In this document: in pieces, positions 49,018 through 62,390 of the stretch
Layout: each line of letters opens with the position of its first letter
How positions within the stretch are numbered: the stretch's first letter is position 1
Origin: Streptomyces tendae
Lineage (GTDB): Bacteria; Actinomycetota; Actinomycetes; Streptomycetales; Streptomycetaceae
Assembly: GCF_008632955.1 (NCBI RefSeq)
Contig: NZ_CP043959.1
Location: forward strand, 4,092,001-4,156,000
Length of the DNA: 64,000 nucleotides
Direction of reading: 5' to 3'
Made by a program: the position numbers and the translations under genes
Notes under the pieces: generated by a model
Told to the model about the DNA's origin: nothing
Database searches by the model: none
What the model saw: only the letters and a program-made list of their open reading frames with translations

Positions 49018-49944
49018 TCAGGGCAGGCGGGGACGGCCGGCGGGCGGGGCGCGGGTGACGGGAGGGCGCAGACCACCGGCGGGAGGGGGCAGGCAGGCGC
49101 GCGGGTGGGCGCGGACGGGCGTCGGGCGTGGTGGCGGAGGGCGCGGACGGGCGGGCGTCGGCGTGGTTGGCGGCGCAGCGGGCGGGCGCGGTGGTGGGCG
49201 GCGTCGGGCCGCCGCCCGGCTGCCCCCGCAGGGGCGGGTGCGGGCCAGAGGGATCAGAGGGTGGTGTCGCCGCGCTGGTCGGGGATGCGGGCGGCGGCCG
49301 CCGGGGGGTGGGGACGGCCGGGGGGTGGGGGGCGGTGCGGCTGCCGGCGGGGTGACGTCGGCGAGCGCGGCGGCCGCGGTCAGGCGTGGCAGCAGCAGCT
49401 GCCAGAACCGGGTGACGGTGCGGTGCGAGAGCCACTGCGGGTCCTGGGTGCCCAGGACCTCGAAGCCGGTGGTGGCCGCGACCACGGAGACGGCCACCGC
49501 TTCGGGGCTGACCGCGTTGAGGACGCCCTCGCCGTCGGCGCGTTTCAGTGCCGCCTCGACCCACTGGTGCCAGTGGCGGTGCAGGTCACGGCCGCCGGTG
49601 CGGGCCTGATGGCGGCTCAGTTCGAAACCCGCCCGCAGCACCACGTCACGGTGGAGACACCGGGCCAGGTCGTGCGAGACGTTCACCAGCAGTTGCAGGG
49701 AGTTGCCGGCGGTCCCCTCATGGTCGGTGATCAGGTGGTCGAGCCGCTGCGCCGCGGCGTCCTCCACGGAGTCGGCCAGGGTGGCCTTGTTCGCGAAGTG
49801 GAAATGAAGCGCTCCGTTGCTCACTCCGGCCAGCGAGCTGATCGCGCTGAGCGAGGCCACGCTGAAGCCGTCACGGTCGAAGACCGTGGCGGCCGACCTG
49901 ATCAGCGCCTCACGGGTGCGCAGGGCTCGTTCCTGTTTGACCAT
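49018..49944 (-). CDS. TetR-family receptor homologue (AvaR2/ScbR2-like)
   Basis: The first about 200 residues are a TetR-family regulator of the ScbR/AvaR group: VKQERALRTREALIRSAATV, LAGVSNGALHFHFANKATLA and a helical ligand domain with LLVNVSHDLARCLHRDV. The remaining about 110 residues are Pro/Arg-rich low-complexity sequence with no family counterpart, possibly a read-through caused by an indel near 49340. It lies 13 bases behind accB in one operon. In the S. avermitilis avenolide locus a second receptor homologue occupies a similar place. Confidence 0.8.
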   Translation of the reverse strand: MVKQERALRTREALIRSAATVFDRDGFSVASLSAISSLAGVSNGALHFHFANKATLADSVEDAAAQRLDHLITDHEGTAGNSLQLLVNVSHDLARCLHRDVVLRAGFELSRHQARTGGRDLHRHWHQWVEAALKRADGEGVLNAVSPEAVAVSVVAATTGFEVLGTQDPQWLSHRTVTRFWQLLLPRLTAAAALADVTPPAAAPPPTPRPSPPPGGRRPHPRPARRHHPLIPLARTRPCGGSRAAARRRPPPRPPAAPPTTPTPARPRPPPPRPTPVRAHPRACLPPPAGGLRPPVTRAPPAGRPRLP

Positions 49945-49957
49945 GGGGGGTGCTCCG

Positions 49958-51550
<1,593 letters not shown>

Positions 51551-51595
51551 GGTGCCTCCCTCCCTGAGCACGGCCCCGATGATGATCACCCCACA

Positions 51596-51623
51596 TTAAC
51601 AAACCGCTTGTGCGGTTTATAAG
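51596..51623. promoter_or_regulatory. ARE-like palindrome upstream of the carboxylase gene
   Basis: The sequence ACAAACCGC-TTGT-GCGGTTTATA contains a perfect 7-bp palindrome AAACCGC/GCGGTTT. Together with AT-rich flanks it matches the form of butyrolactone/butenolide receptor sites and lies in the promoter of the carboxylase-TetR operon. Confidence 0.65.
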
Positions 51624-51723
51624 GGGGGTGCGGGACCGCGCATGTGAAAACCTTGAAAAGGTGACCGCCCGCGGCCGCCCCGGGGCCTGTCCCGGGGCGG
51701 GTGCGGGGGCCGGCGGGGCCGGG

Positions 51724-51939
51724 CTAGCGCCAGCTGTGCGGGGGGCGGTAGGCCGCGGCGGCCGGGTGCGCGGTCCGGGGCCAGGACGGCTCCTCGCCGG
51801 GCGGGGCCTGCTCCCGGGGGGCGGCGGCGCGCCCGGCCAGCACGGAGCACAGCACGGCCGTCACCGCGGCCAGTTCCATCTCGTCGGCCCGTCCGCGCTC
51901 GATACGCAGCGCGGGGCGGGGGCTGTCCGGTTCGTCCAT
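51724..51939 (-). CDS. Acyl-CoA carboxylase epsilon subunit
   Basis: A 71-residue protein with the epsilon-subunit core IERGRADEMELAAVTAVLCS and a Trp/Pro-rich C-terminus ending PPHSWR. These small subunits stimulate actinobacterial carboxyltransferases. It lies upstream of the beta subunit on the same strand, but the ARE between them suggests a separate promoter. Confidence 0.75.
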   Translation of the reverse strand: MDEPDSPRPALRIERGRADEMELAAVTAVLCSVLAGRAAAPREQAPPGEEPSWPRTAHPAAAAYRPPHSWR

Positions 51940-51949
51940 GTCCGCTCCC

Positions 51950-52426
51950 TTCCGGTGACGTCACCGTCCGGCATCGCGCTACAGAGGCACCACAGGATCA
52001 CTCGAACCGCCCCCGCACCCCGGCCCGTTCAGGGACCGGCGGCGGCGGGCGGGACTGTTGCCGGGGGGCGCCGGGCCCGGTCCCGGGGTGAAGGACGCCT
52101 GGGCCCGGTTCCGGGGTGAACAGCGCCTGGGCCCGGTCCGGGTGGAAGACGCCGGGCTACTCCCGGGGTGGGGAACGCCGGGTCCGGTCCCGGGGTCGAG
52201 AACGCCGGGCCCGGTCCCGGGGTGAAGGACGCCAGACCGTTCTCCGGGGGCAGCCGTTCCGGGCCGGGAGCCGCGGGCCGGGCTGTTCCGGAGGGTGGAG
52301 GGCGCCGGGCCATACGGGGTGGGGTGCCGGGCTCCACGGGCCGTCGTGGCCCGTGGAGCCCGGAGCACAGCACGCCCCCCGCTCCCGCGCGGGGGCGGGG
52401 GGATTCTTGTTGGTTTCCGGGGTGGT
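51950..52426. repeat. GC-rich imperfect tandem repeats
   Basis: From about 52065 to 52250 a unit like CCCGGTCCCGGGGTGAAGGA followed by CGCC recurs roughly every 30-35 bases with variations. There is no supported gene. It follows the P450 stop and may be a degenerate terminator array. Confidence 0.5.
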
Positions 52427-53668
52427 TCAGGCGGTGGCGGCCGGGTGCAGCTGCACGGGGACCGTGCGGTAGCCGTTCATCAGGAAGGTCGGCATCGGCT
52501 GCAGTTCGTCGGGGCTGCAGGCCAGGCGGGCGTGGGGGAAGCGGCCGAAGAACGCCGACAGGGCCTCCGCCGTCTCCACCTGGGCCAGCGGCACACCCAT
52601 GCACCGGTGCACGCCGTGCCCGAAGCCGAGGGTGTCGCGGTCGGTGCGCAGCACGTCGAAGCGGGCGGCGTCCTCGCCGTAGCGGCGCGGGTCGAGGCCG
52701 CCGGCGGCGAAGTTGACCAGGATGGCGTCGCCCTTGCGGATGCGTACCCCCTCCAGGTCGATGTCCTCGACCGCGAACCGCATCGGCGAGTAGGCGCCGG
52801 GGGTGTGCACCCGCATGGTCTCGGCGGCGGCGTCCGCCCAGCCGGCGCGTCCGGCGCGGATGTGCTCCAGCTGCCCGGGGTGGCTGAGCAGGGCGCCCAT
52901 CGCGTTGGTGATCAGGGTGGCGGTGGTGTCCTGCCCGCCGGCGATCATCAGATACAGGGTGCCCAGCAGTTCGTGCTCGCTGAGCCGGTCGCCCTGGTCC
53001 CGGGCCTCGATGAGGGAACTGGTGAGGTCGTCGCCGGGCCGGGCCCGCTTGTCCGCCACGATGGCCGCCAGCAGCGCGAACGACTTCATCCGCGCCGCCT
53101 CCATCTCCTCGGCCCCCACCGCCGGGCTGAACACCGTGTGCAGCGCCGCGCACAGCTCGTCGGTGGCCGCTCCCTGCCCCACCCCGAACAGCTCGCAGAT
53201 CACCCGCATCGGCAGCACCTCGGCGAAATGCCGCCGCACATCGACCGGCCCGCCCTCCTGCCCGGCCTTCTCCACCTCGTCCAGCAGCTCCGCCACGATC
53301 TCCCGCACCCGCGGACGCAGCGCCTCCGAGCGGCGGGCGGTGAACGCCCCCGCCACCAGACGCCGCAACCGGGTGTGCTCCGCCCCGTAGGCGAACAGCA
53401 TGTTCTCGTTGGCCACCCACGGATACAGCGGCCACGCCTCGGTGATCCGGCCCTCGATGAAGTCCGGCCAGTGCAGCCGCGCGTTCTTCGACACCCGCGC
53501 ATCGGTCAGCAGCCGCTCCACATACTCCTGCCGCACCACCGCCCACGCCTGAACCCCGCCGGGCAGCTCCACCCGGACCGCCGGCCCCCTCTCCCGCAAC
53601 ACCGCGACCTCACCGGGAAGATCACTGCCCGTGACATCCAGAGCAAAAGGACAGCTCGAACGTTCCAT
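52427..53668 (-). CDS. Cytochrome P450 (Cyp17-like candidate)
   Basis: A 413-residue soluble bacterial P450. The I-helix motif is AGGQDTTAT, ExxR is ETMR, and the haem-binding loop is FGHGVHRCMGVPLAQ with the axial Cys. In the avenolide locus of S. avermitilis a P450 (cyp17) next to the receptor and acyl-CoA oxidase oxidises the butenolide precursor. Here the same gene neighbours are present, so a similar role is inferred; redox partners are not nearby. Confidence 0.9.
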   Translation of the reverse strand: MERSSCPFALDVTGSDLPGEVAVLRERGPAVRVELPGGVQAWAVVRQEYVERLLTDARVSKNARLHWPDFIEGRITEAWPLYPWVANENMLFAYGAEHTRLRRLVAGAFTARRSEALRPRVREIVAELLDEVEKAGQEGGPVDVRRHFAEVLPMRVICELFGVGQGAATDELCAALHTVFSPAVGAEEMEAARMKSFALLAAIVADKRARPGDDLTSSLIEARDQGDRLSEHELLGTLYLMIAGGQDTTATLITNAMGALLSHPGQLEHIRAGRAGWADAAAETMRVHTPGAYSPMRFAVEDIDLEGVRIRKGDAILVNFAAGGLDPRRYGEDAARFDVLRTDRDTLGFGHGVHRCMGVPLAQVETAEALSAFFGRFPHARLACSPDELQPMPTFLMNGYRTVPVQLHPAATA

Positions 53669-55084
53669 CGTCTACCCCCACTGATGACGCTCACCTGACG
53701 AACCGGACGACAACTCCACACACCCAAGGGGCCACACCCCCGAAGCCCGAACACCCGGACGCGATCTCCGGGCAACACCCCCGGGCGCGATCCCCGGGCA
53801 ACGCCCCCGGGCCCCACACCCCACGGGCCGGGACCGGGAGCCGCGGCCCCGGGCACCACACCCGCAGGCACAACCTCCAGGCCGGAACGAAGACACACCC
53901 CCCGGACCGGGCCCGCAGACACCCCCGGGCCAGGTCTGGGGAGACCCCCGGGCCGGGCCCGGAGGCACCGACCCGGTCCAAGACCGGCAGGCGCACATCC
54001 CCGGGGCCGTAACGGGTGCACGCACCCGGGCCGAACCGGGAGTACAGCCCCTGGCCCGAAGCACAGCGCATCCTCTTTTGAGAACCAGCCGGAACCGGAA
54101 CCACAAGCCGGGCACCACACCCGAAGGGGCACAGCACAGCCCCGGCCCGAGCCGGACGCACCCTTCTTGGACCGCGCCGGGAACACACCTGGGGAACACA
54201 CCCCCAACCCGCCGCGAACGCACCCTTCTTCAGAACGCCCCCCTTCCGGGGGCACGGCCCCGGAACGGGCCACAGGCAGGGGCACCGCCGCCCCCCTTAC
54301 AGCACAGGGGACCGGGAACCCCGGGCCGAGCCGGAAACACCACCCCGGGCGACGGGCCACACCCGGAGGTCACACGCCCAGGCCGAGGCCGGGGAAGCGC
54401 ACAACCCCCGGCCGCACCTGAGGAGTTGCATCCCGGGGGCCGCCACACCCCGAAGTCCCCGAGCCCGCCGGGCGGCAACCGTGATCCCGGCACCACTCCC
54501 CCAGGCGCGCAGGACCCCCGGACCGTGCCGGATGCACCCCTCTCCGGATCACCCCCCGGCACGCGAGCGCGCAGCGGCAGAACACCCCCCGAAACCGGCC
54601 GGACCGCGAACACACCCCCGGCATCCGGCCGAAGCGGCACACACCCCTTCACCCCCGCCGCGGCCTGCCGCCTGACCACGCACCCCCTCGCCGGCGTGGA
54701 CGTCCAAGGACGCGACCCCGGCGCCGGGCCGAGAGCTCACCTCCTCAAAGTGAGCCACGGAACGCGACCCTCCCGAAACCGGTCCGAGGGGTGCACCCCT
54801 CCGACGCACCCCAGGAGGGCACTCCTCCTTCCGGGCCCGGGCCACCCCCCGCCGACACAGACACCCCCGCGAAGGCAGCGCAACCCCTGCTTCTGTCACG
54901 GGAGTTGCGGCTGCCCTCTCGAATACGTCAGAGCGCTCCAGCCTGCAAAGAACGCCACCCAGCGACACGGACACGAAACGCGGGGACCCGGGACGGACAG
55001 ATGCCGCCGACCAGGCGGCCACCATCACACCCTCACACGGTGATGCCGCAGTGCAGTGGTGCAGTGGTGCCGTAGTGCAGTAGT
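53669..55084. other. 1.4-kb low-complexity intergenic region
   Basis: The DNA is dominated by CCCGGGCC-, CACACCC- and CCGGAACCGG-like words with irregular spacing. ORFs are open in many frames on both strands because stop codons are rare, but none has recognisable features. Strong strand composition bias (A and C on the plus strand) over most of the region is unlike the flanking genes. Confidence 0.6.
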
Positions 55085-55188
55085 GCGTAGCGGCGCGGTG
55101 GCGCCGAAGTGCGTAGCGGCGCGGTGGCGCCGAAGTGCGTAGCGGCGCGGTGGCGCCGAAGTGCGTAGCGGCGCGGTGGCGCCGAAGT
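55085..55188. repeat. Four perfect 26-bp tandem repeats
   Basis: Copies start at 55085, 55111, 55137 and 55163; each begins GCGTAGCGGCGCGG and ends GGCGCCGAAGT. Degenerate GTGCGGTGGTGC-like sequence continues to about 55291. No spacers exist, so this is not a CRISPR. It lies just past the stop of the receptor gene. Confidence 0.9.
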
Positions 55189-55291
55189 ACCGCAGTGCGG
55201 TGGTGCGGTGGCGCCGTCCCGCGGTGGCGGTGGCGCCGCACTGCCATGGTGCGGTGGTGCGATGGCGCCGAAGTGCGGTGGTGCGGTGGTG

Positions 55292-55972
55292 CTATTCGAC
55301 CCCGGCGGGTTCACTCTCCCGGCCGGCCTGCCGGGCCTCCTCGTAGACCTGGGCGCCACGGCCCGGCGAGAAGTCCAGCTGGACGAGTACCGCGGGAACC
55401 GCGACACCGGCCATGAGATGACGCTGCAGATCGGCGACACGCTCGACCAGGTCGGCGCGGCCGGTCATCAGTTTGGAGAGGATCTGCACGCCGGTGAACG
55501 CGCCGACGAACATCCGCGCGGCCGCGGCCACGTCCACCCCCGGCAGCAGTTCACCGTTGGCCCGCGCCGCGGAGAGGATGTCCATGTTGTGCTCGATCCA
55601 CCCCTGCATCGGCACCCGCCGGTCCAGGCCGTCCTGCGGCGAGCCCTGCTCGACCGTCAGCCGCACACTGCCCCGCACCATCGGATCCCCCACGGCCAGC
55701 ATGTGCGCCAGCACCAGCGCCTCGTCCAGGCCCCGCTGCAGCGCCAGCTCCCTCGCCGGCACCACCGGCACCGACGACAGCTGCTGCGCCAGAACCGCCT
55801 GCGCCAGCTCCTCCTTGGAGGAGAAATGGAAGTACAGCGCGCCCTTGGTGACCTCGGCTCTGTGCAGGATGGCCGAGATGGTCGCCGCCTCGTAACCGAC
55901 CTCGTCGAAGACCTCACCCGCCGCCGTCAGGATCGCCCTGCGCGTCCTGACCGCTCGCTCCTGCTGCGCCAC
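55292..55972 (-). CDS. Butenolide/gamma-butyrolactone receptor (AvaR1/ScbR-like)
   Basis: A 226-residue TetR-family protein with the receptor-type DNA-binding domain: RTRRAILTAAGEVFDEVGY, then AEVTKGALYFHFSSKEELA. The C-terminal domain includes the typical VRLTVEQGSPQDG and GWIEHNMDILSAARANGEL. The GTG at 55972 has GGAGG seven bases upstream. It diverges from aco, with three ARE-like sites between, the same logic as avaR1/aco in avenolide producers: repression relieved by the signal. Confidence 0.9.
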   Translation of the reverse strand: MAQQERAVRTRRAILTAAGEVFDEVGYEAATISAILHRAEVTKGALYFHFSSKEELAQAVLAQQLSSVPVVPARELALQRGLDEALVLAHMLAVGDPMVRGSVRLTVEQGSPQDGLDRRVPMQGWIEHNMDILSAARANGELLPGVDVAAAARMFVGAFTGVQILSKLMTGRADLVERVADLQRHLMAGVAVPAVLVQLDFSPGRGAQVYEEARQAGRESEPAGVE

Positions 55973-56003
55973 CGAACACCTCCGCCGCTCCTGCCGCCAC
56001 GAG

Positions 56004-56027
56004 AAAAAACCGGCAGGTTTGTATCTT
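56004..56027. promoter_or_regulatory. ARE-like site 1, receptor promoter
   Basis: AAAAACCGGCAGGTTTGTAT contains AAACC/GGTTT arms and lies 32 bases upstream of the receptor GTG. It is the site expected for autoregulation. Confidence 0.65.
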
Positions 56028-56121
56028 ACCAGTACGCCTGACGGCGGATCATGGTGAGACCGGCTCCCGCACGCCTCATACTGCACACCCCCCTCGTCGC
56101 GGTCCGACCCGGCACCAGGAG

Positions 56122-56146
56122 AATAAAACCTGCTGACCGGTTTTTC
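56122..56146. promoter_or_regulatory. ARE-like site 2, middle of the receptor/aco gap
   Basis: ATAAAACCTGCTGACCGGTT is followed by TTTC; the arms AAAACC and GGTTTT are separated by 10 bases. It may serve either promoter. Confidence 0.6.
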
Positions 56147-56264
56147 AATGCCCCGCTCACCGACCGGCATATGAACCGGAATCACCCGTCCCGGGTGCGG
56201 TTCCCGCCCCGGCATCCGCCATACGGAGTGACCCCCGCCACTTCTCGGTGCCCTGAGTGCCTTG

Positions 56265-56292
56265 AAAAGCAAACCGGTGGGTTCGTATCTTT
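56265..56292. promoter_or_regulatory. ARE-like site 3, aco promoter
   Basis: AAGCAAACCGGTGGGTTCGT followed by ATCTTT closely parallels site 1 (AAACCGG...GGTTTGTATCTT) and lies about 47 bases upstream of the aco ATG. It is the site expected to control aco. Confidence 0.65.
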
Positions 56293-56338
56293 GCGGCCTG
56301 CGCTTCCCACTGTCGCTTCACGACCACGCGGAGAGAGC

Positions 56339-58888
<2,550 letters not shown>

Positions 58889-59280
58889 CCACACACCCAC
58901 CCACCCAGCCAGCCCGGCACCACCAGCCGCCCACCGACCAGCACCCCGGCACCCCACCCAGCCGCCACCCAACAGGCCAGCCACCCAGCACCACCAGCCA
59001 CCGACCAGCCGCCAGCCAGCACCCCGGGCACCCGCACACCCGCAGCCGGCCAACACCCACGACACCCCGGCACCCGCACACCCAGCACACACCGGCCAAC
59101 CGGCCACACCACCCCCCACAACCACCCGGCCCGACCCGGCCCGGAGGGCACCAACCACCCAACAAGGGAGACAGACACCCCCCTCGCTATGACTCGCTGC
59201 GCCGAACACACCACCGGAACCGAGCAGCGCGGCGACCGGCTCTCCGGCTCCACCCGACCCGTGGTCGACGAAGGCCCTCA
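58889..59280. other. C/A-rich low-complexity region
   Basis: Irregular repeats of CCAGC, CCACCC and CACCCGCACACC words over about 390 bases after aco. No supported gene; some open frames continue from aco only because stops are rare. Confidence 0.55.
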
Positions 59281-59604
59281 GTGAGTGACGGCGCAGGTGT
59301 TCTTCGCCAGGTTCTGCACCAGGTCGAGGTTCTCGGACGGTGGGTGCAGTCGGTGCGACTCGCCGGGGACCAGCTCACCACCGTGCAGCAGCGGATGTAC
59401 GAACAAATCCTCGGAATCGAGCCCGCCACCGAGGACGAGACCGAAACCGCGCCGCACGCAGACCGACAAATGGGCCATGAACTACCAACCAGGCCGCCAA
59501 GCAGTTTTACGAGCGCGAACGACACCTTCAGGTCCCGGGGAAACATGTCGAACGGATCGCCGGCGAAGGCCAGAAAGAACCAGCCGCGGAAGCTGGGCGC
59601 CTGA
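59281..59604 (+). CDS. Small hypothetical protein
   Basis: A 107-residue frame from GTG 59281. Its first half (VLRQVLHQVEVLGRWVQSVR, then QQRMYEQILGIEP) looks like an amphipathic helix protein; the second half is polar and ends in a basic tail. Codon use is less GC-biased than in the preceding region. No family recognised. Confidence 0.4.
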   Translation: MSDGAGVLRQVLHQVEVLGRWVQSVRLAGDQLTTVQQRMYEQILGIEPATEDETETAPHADRQMGHELPTRPPSSFTSANDTFRSRGNMSNGSPAKARKNQPRKLGA

Positions 59605-59672
59605 ATCGGCAGTCCGGCCAGCCAACGTGACAGCGCCCGAAGAACCCACCCAGGCCGCTATGGTGACTGCCC

Positions 59673-60095
59673 ATGTCACCGATAGCCCGCACCTTGCAGA
59701 TCGCCCTGATGCTCTCCGGCTTCGCCCTACTCGCCTATGCCGCCCTATGGGACATGGACGACGCCACAGGGTGGCAGTGCCGAGCCACGAAAATAGGACA
59801 GGAACCGGTGCAAATCTGCGGCACCGAGGACGGCCTGCACACTCCGATCCTCCTCGGCATGGCCGGCATCGCCCTGGAAATCGCGGGCGTTTCCGTCGCG
59901 GTAGGAGCCCGCAAGAGACACCCGGACCAGACTTCACCGTCAACCGCCCCAGCCTCATTCGCACCAACACCCCCTGGCGCGGCGCCCATCAGCTCGGCAC
60001 CCTACGGCGCAGGGCAAACCTTCCCAGCCCCCGCCACTCCACCCAACCCCTGGCCCTCCCAAACACCTCCACAGACCGGGCCCGCACAGCACTGA
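59673..60095 (+). CDS. Small membrane protein with Pro-rich tail
   Basis: A 140-residue protein: a membrane helix at residues 7-27 (IALMLSGFALLAYAALW), an extracytoplasmic loop with two Cys (WQCRATKIG and QICGTED), a second helix (about 57-80), and a Pro/Thr-rich C-terminus. The two loop Cys could form a disulphide. No known family. Confidence 0.6.
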   Translation: MSPIARTLQIALMLSGFALLAYAALWDMDDATGWQCRATKIGQEPVQICGTEDGLHTPILLGMAGIALEIAGVSVAVGARKRHPDQTSPSTAPASFAPTPPGAAPISSAPYGAGQTFPAPATPPNPWPSQTPPQTGPAQH

Positions 60096-60347
60096 CAGAA
60101 GCCGCTGCACCGGAAACCCGCTCGCCGACCCACGGCGGGCACCCACTCCCGAGCCCATCCGCCGCGCCACAACCGGCACGCCCCCTCGGAATGAACCCCG
60201 GAACTCGACATCGGCGAGCGGCGCCCGCCCCTCAGTTCCTCAACTCTGCTGGTGGCAGCCCTGCACCCACCAGCCACACTCGGCGCAGAACTCCGGCCTC
60301 AGAGAACACCGGAACAGCGGTTAGTAGGTTCTGTCCGGCGGATCACT
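60096..60347. other. Intergenic, no supported gene
   Basis: About 250 bases between the small membrane protein and the IS5 remnant. No conserved feature is seen. Confidence 0.5.
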
Positions 60348-60945
60348 GACGGAGCCAGCGCCGGATCGCAGCGGCGGTAACTGCGCTGTTGAAGACGTAG
60401 GCCCCCCTTGTCATAACGGGCCGCGACCGCACGGGAGTCCTCAAGCCGGTCGATGGTCCGCTCGACCTCGTCACGGCGTCGGTAATGGTCGCGGTCGAAG
60501 CCGGTTGGCCTGCCGCCCGCGCTGCCCCTGCGGTGCCGGTCGGCCCGCTGGTCCTTCGGCTCCGGGATGGTGTGCCGGATGCGGCGTCTTCGCAGGTAGC
60601 CACGGTTTCGGCGGGAGCTGAATGCCTTGTCGCCGCTGACGTGGCCCGGCCTGGTTCGGGGGCGCCCGCCCAGCGGGCGGGCAACCCGGATCCGGTCCAG
60701 GACCTCGACCAGCTGCGGGGCGTCGCCCACCGGCCCGGCGTGAACAGGAAGGCCATGGGGCAGGACCCGCTTTCGCCGGCAGGTGGATCTTGCAGGTCAG
60801 TCCGCCACGGAACCCGCCGACGGCATGGTCGTCCGGATCACCGGCCGGGGCCTCTTCCTACGGGCTCCGGCAACCTGCTGGTGGACTCGCATGATCGCGA
60901 AGTCGGCCGAGAGAGCCCTACCCCAGAACATGCCAAGCCAGCACC
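60348..60945 (-). mobile_element. IS5-family transposase remnant
   Basis: The minus-strand frames give HQQVAGARRK, FLFTPG, then GDAPQLVEVLDRIRVARP, GRPRTRPGHVSGDKAFSSR, RRRRIRHTIPEPKDQRADR and RRRDEVERTIDRLEDSRAVA. This is the C-terminal two-thirds of an IS5-type transposase, with a frameshift near 60725 and loss of the N-terminus. It is distinct in sequence from the copy at 41.3 kb. Confidence 0.85.
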
Positions 60946-60988
60946 GCGCCAGATCCGATCGGCTGCGGGGACGGTGACACGGGCGGGG

Positions 60989-61255
60989 TCAGAACTGCTG
61001 AACCAGCATCCATATGACAAAGCCCAAGAAGATCACTCCGACCACACGGTTCATCGCGTAGCCCTTGCTTGTGGGCTCACTCGCCTCGGGGTTTCTCACC
61101 CAGCCCCGCTGGAGGCGGCTGTTGGCCTTCCACAGCAACTGAGGGCGTACGACCTGGACCACCCCCATGACCAGGAAGAAACACAAGAGCAGGACGAACA
61201 CCGGGCTGCCGCCGTCGCTTTCTGAGGCGGCCTGCACTATCGCACCGTGACTCAT
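60989..61255 (-). CDS. Small membrane protein, two helices
   Basis: An 88-residue protein with helices at about residues 18-37 (VFVLLLCFFLVMGVVQVV) and 69-86 (RVVGVIFLGFVIWMLVQQF) and a polar middle containing QLLWKANSRLQRGWVRN. It resembles small uncharacterised bacterial membrane proteins. The ribosome site before the ATG at 61255 is weak. Confidence 0.6.
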   Translation of the reverse strand: MSHGAIVQAASESDGGSPVFVLLLCFFLVMGVVQVVRPQLLWKANSRLQRGWVRNPEASEPTSKGYAMNRVVGVIFLGFVIWMLVQQF

Positions 61256-61639
61256 GAAGGTGCGGTTGCCCCCGACCCGTTCCGCGAATCGTCTCCGGCT
61301 CGCTGATGTCCAGGCCATAGGCGGAAATGTCAGCAGCCCACGATTCTGGCCGTCCAGGCCGGGGCCCACGGCGGAGGCCACGAGGGCAAGGAGGCGGCGG
61401 AGGCCCTGCCGCTGCAGACATCGCACAGCGCCGGCTCCCTGGGGCGTGACCAGCCGGCGATGCCGCGTTGCCGTACGACGACCGGAACCGCTGGCGGCGT
61501 CCCCACCGTCCCGGTCCCTGGCGCGTGGAGCCGCCGCGCTCCACGGCCTGCGTGACACGAAGGGCGGGCAGGACGGCGCGGGGCCGCGACCGGTCCCCTG
61601 TTCCGGTCGCGGCCCCACCCACGGGAGTGTCCAGGTCGC

Positions 61640-62390
61640 TCACGAGCCGCAGCAGCCGCCCGCCGGAGCCTCCTCGGCAGCCGCCGCCTTGGCCGCGGCG
61701 GGGACGCCGAACTGGACGAGCTGCGGAGTAGGCGCGCAACAGCCGCCGTCGCTCTCAGCAGCGTCGGGAGCGTCGAACAGCCCGGCGCCGCCGCAGACTC
61801 CCGTCTCGGGCAGGGTCAGTTCCACACGGTCGGCCGCCTCCAGGTCACCGGCGATCGCCGCCGCCACGGAGCGGACCTGCTCGTAACCGGTCATCGCCAG
61901 GAACGTCGGGGCACGGCCGTAGGACTTCATCCCGACCAGATACACACCCTGCTCGGGATGGGAGAGCTCACGGTAGCCGTGCGGGTAGACGGTCCCGCAG
62001 GAGTGCTGGTTCGGATCGATCAGCGGAGCCAGCGCAACGGGCGCCTGGAGGCGCTCGTCGAGCCCGAGACGGAGTTCCCCGAGGAAAGACAGATCAGGGC
62101 GGAAGCCGGTCAGCACGACAACCTCGTCGACCGGGTCCAGGCGGCAGCCGCCCTCACCGACCAGGATCAGGCGGCCGTCATGCGCCCGTTCGATCACCTC
62201 GGTGCGGAAACCAGTGACCACGTCCGCATGACCGCCGTCGACGGCAGCCTTGGCCGCCAGACCCAGGACGCCGCTGAACTCGTGGGCTGGGCCGCCACGC
62301 CACTCCACCCACCGCGGGTCGTTCAGGATGGCCTCCATGTCGGCGACGCCGATGCCCTCGAAGAAGACGACGGCGTCGGCACCGGCGACG
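61640..62390 (-). pseudogene. FAD-dependent oxidoreductase, N-terminus lost
   Basis: The frame covers the C-terminal about 245 residues of a flavoprotein: GVADMEAILNDPRWVEWRGG, VVVLTGFRPDLSFLGELRL, VYPHGYRELSHPEQGVYLVG and GRAPTFLAMTGYEQVRSVA. A Cys-rich tail (DGGCCAPTP and GGCCGS) could bind a metal or arsenic, as in flavoproteins of actinobacterial ars gene sets. Upstream of about 62390 the frame is only the antisense of a glycine-rich gene, so the N-terminal FAD domain is missing. Confidence 0.75.

Noticed and set aside
54078..55043. Open frame of 321 codons in the low-complexity spacer
   Set aside because: Pro/Arg/Thr-rich composition, open frames on both strands, no ribosome site and no recognisable domain.
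55085..55188. CRISPR array
   Set aside because: The 26-bp repeats are directly adjacent with no spacers, and no cas genes are present.
59285..60349. Plus-strand frame of 354 codons
   Set aside because: It overlaps two better-supported small genes in other frames and shows no conserved feature.
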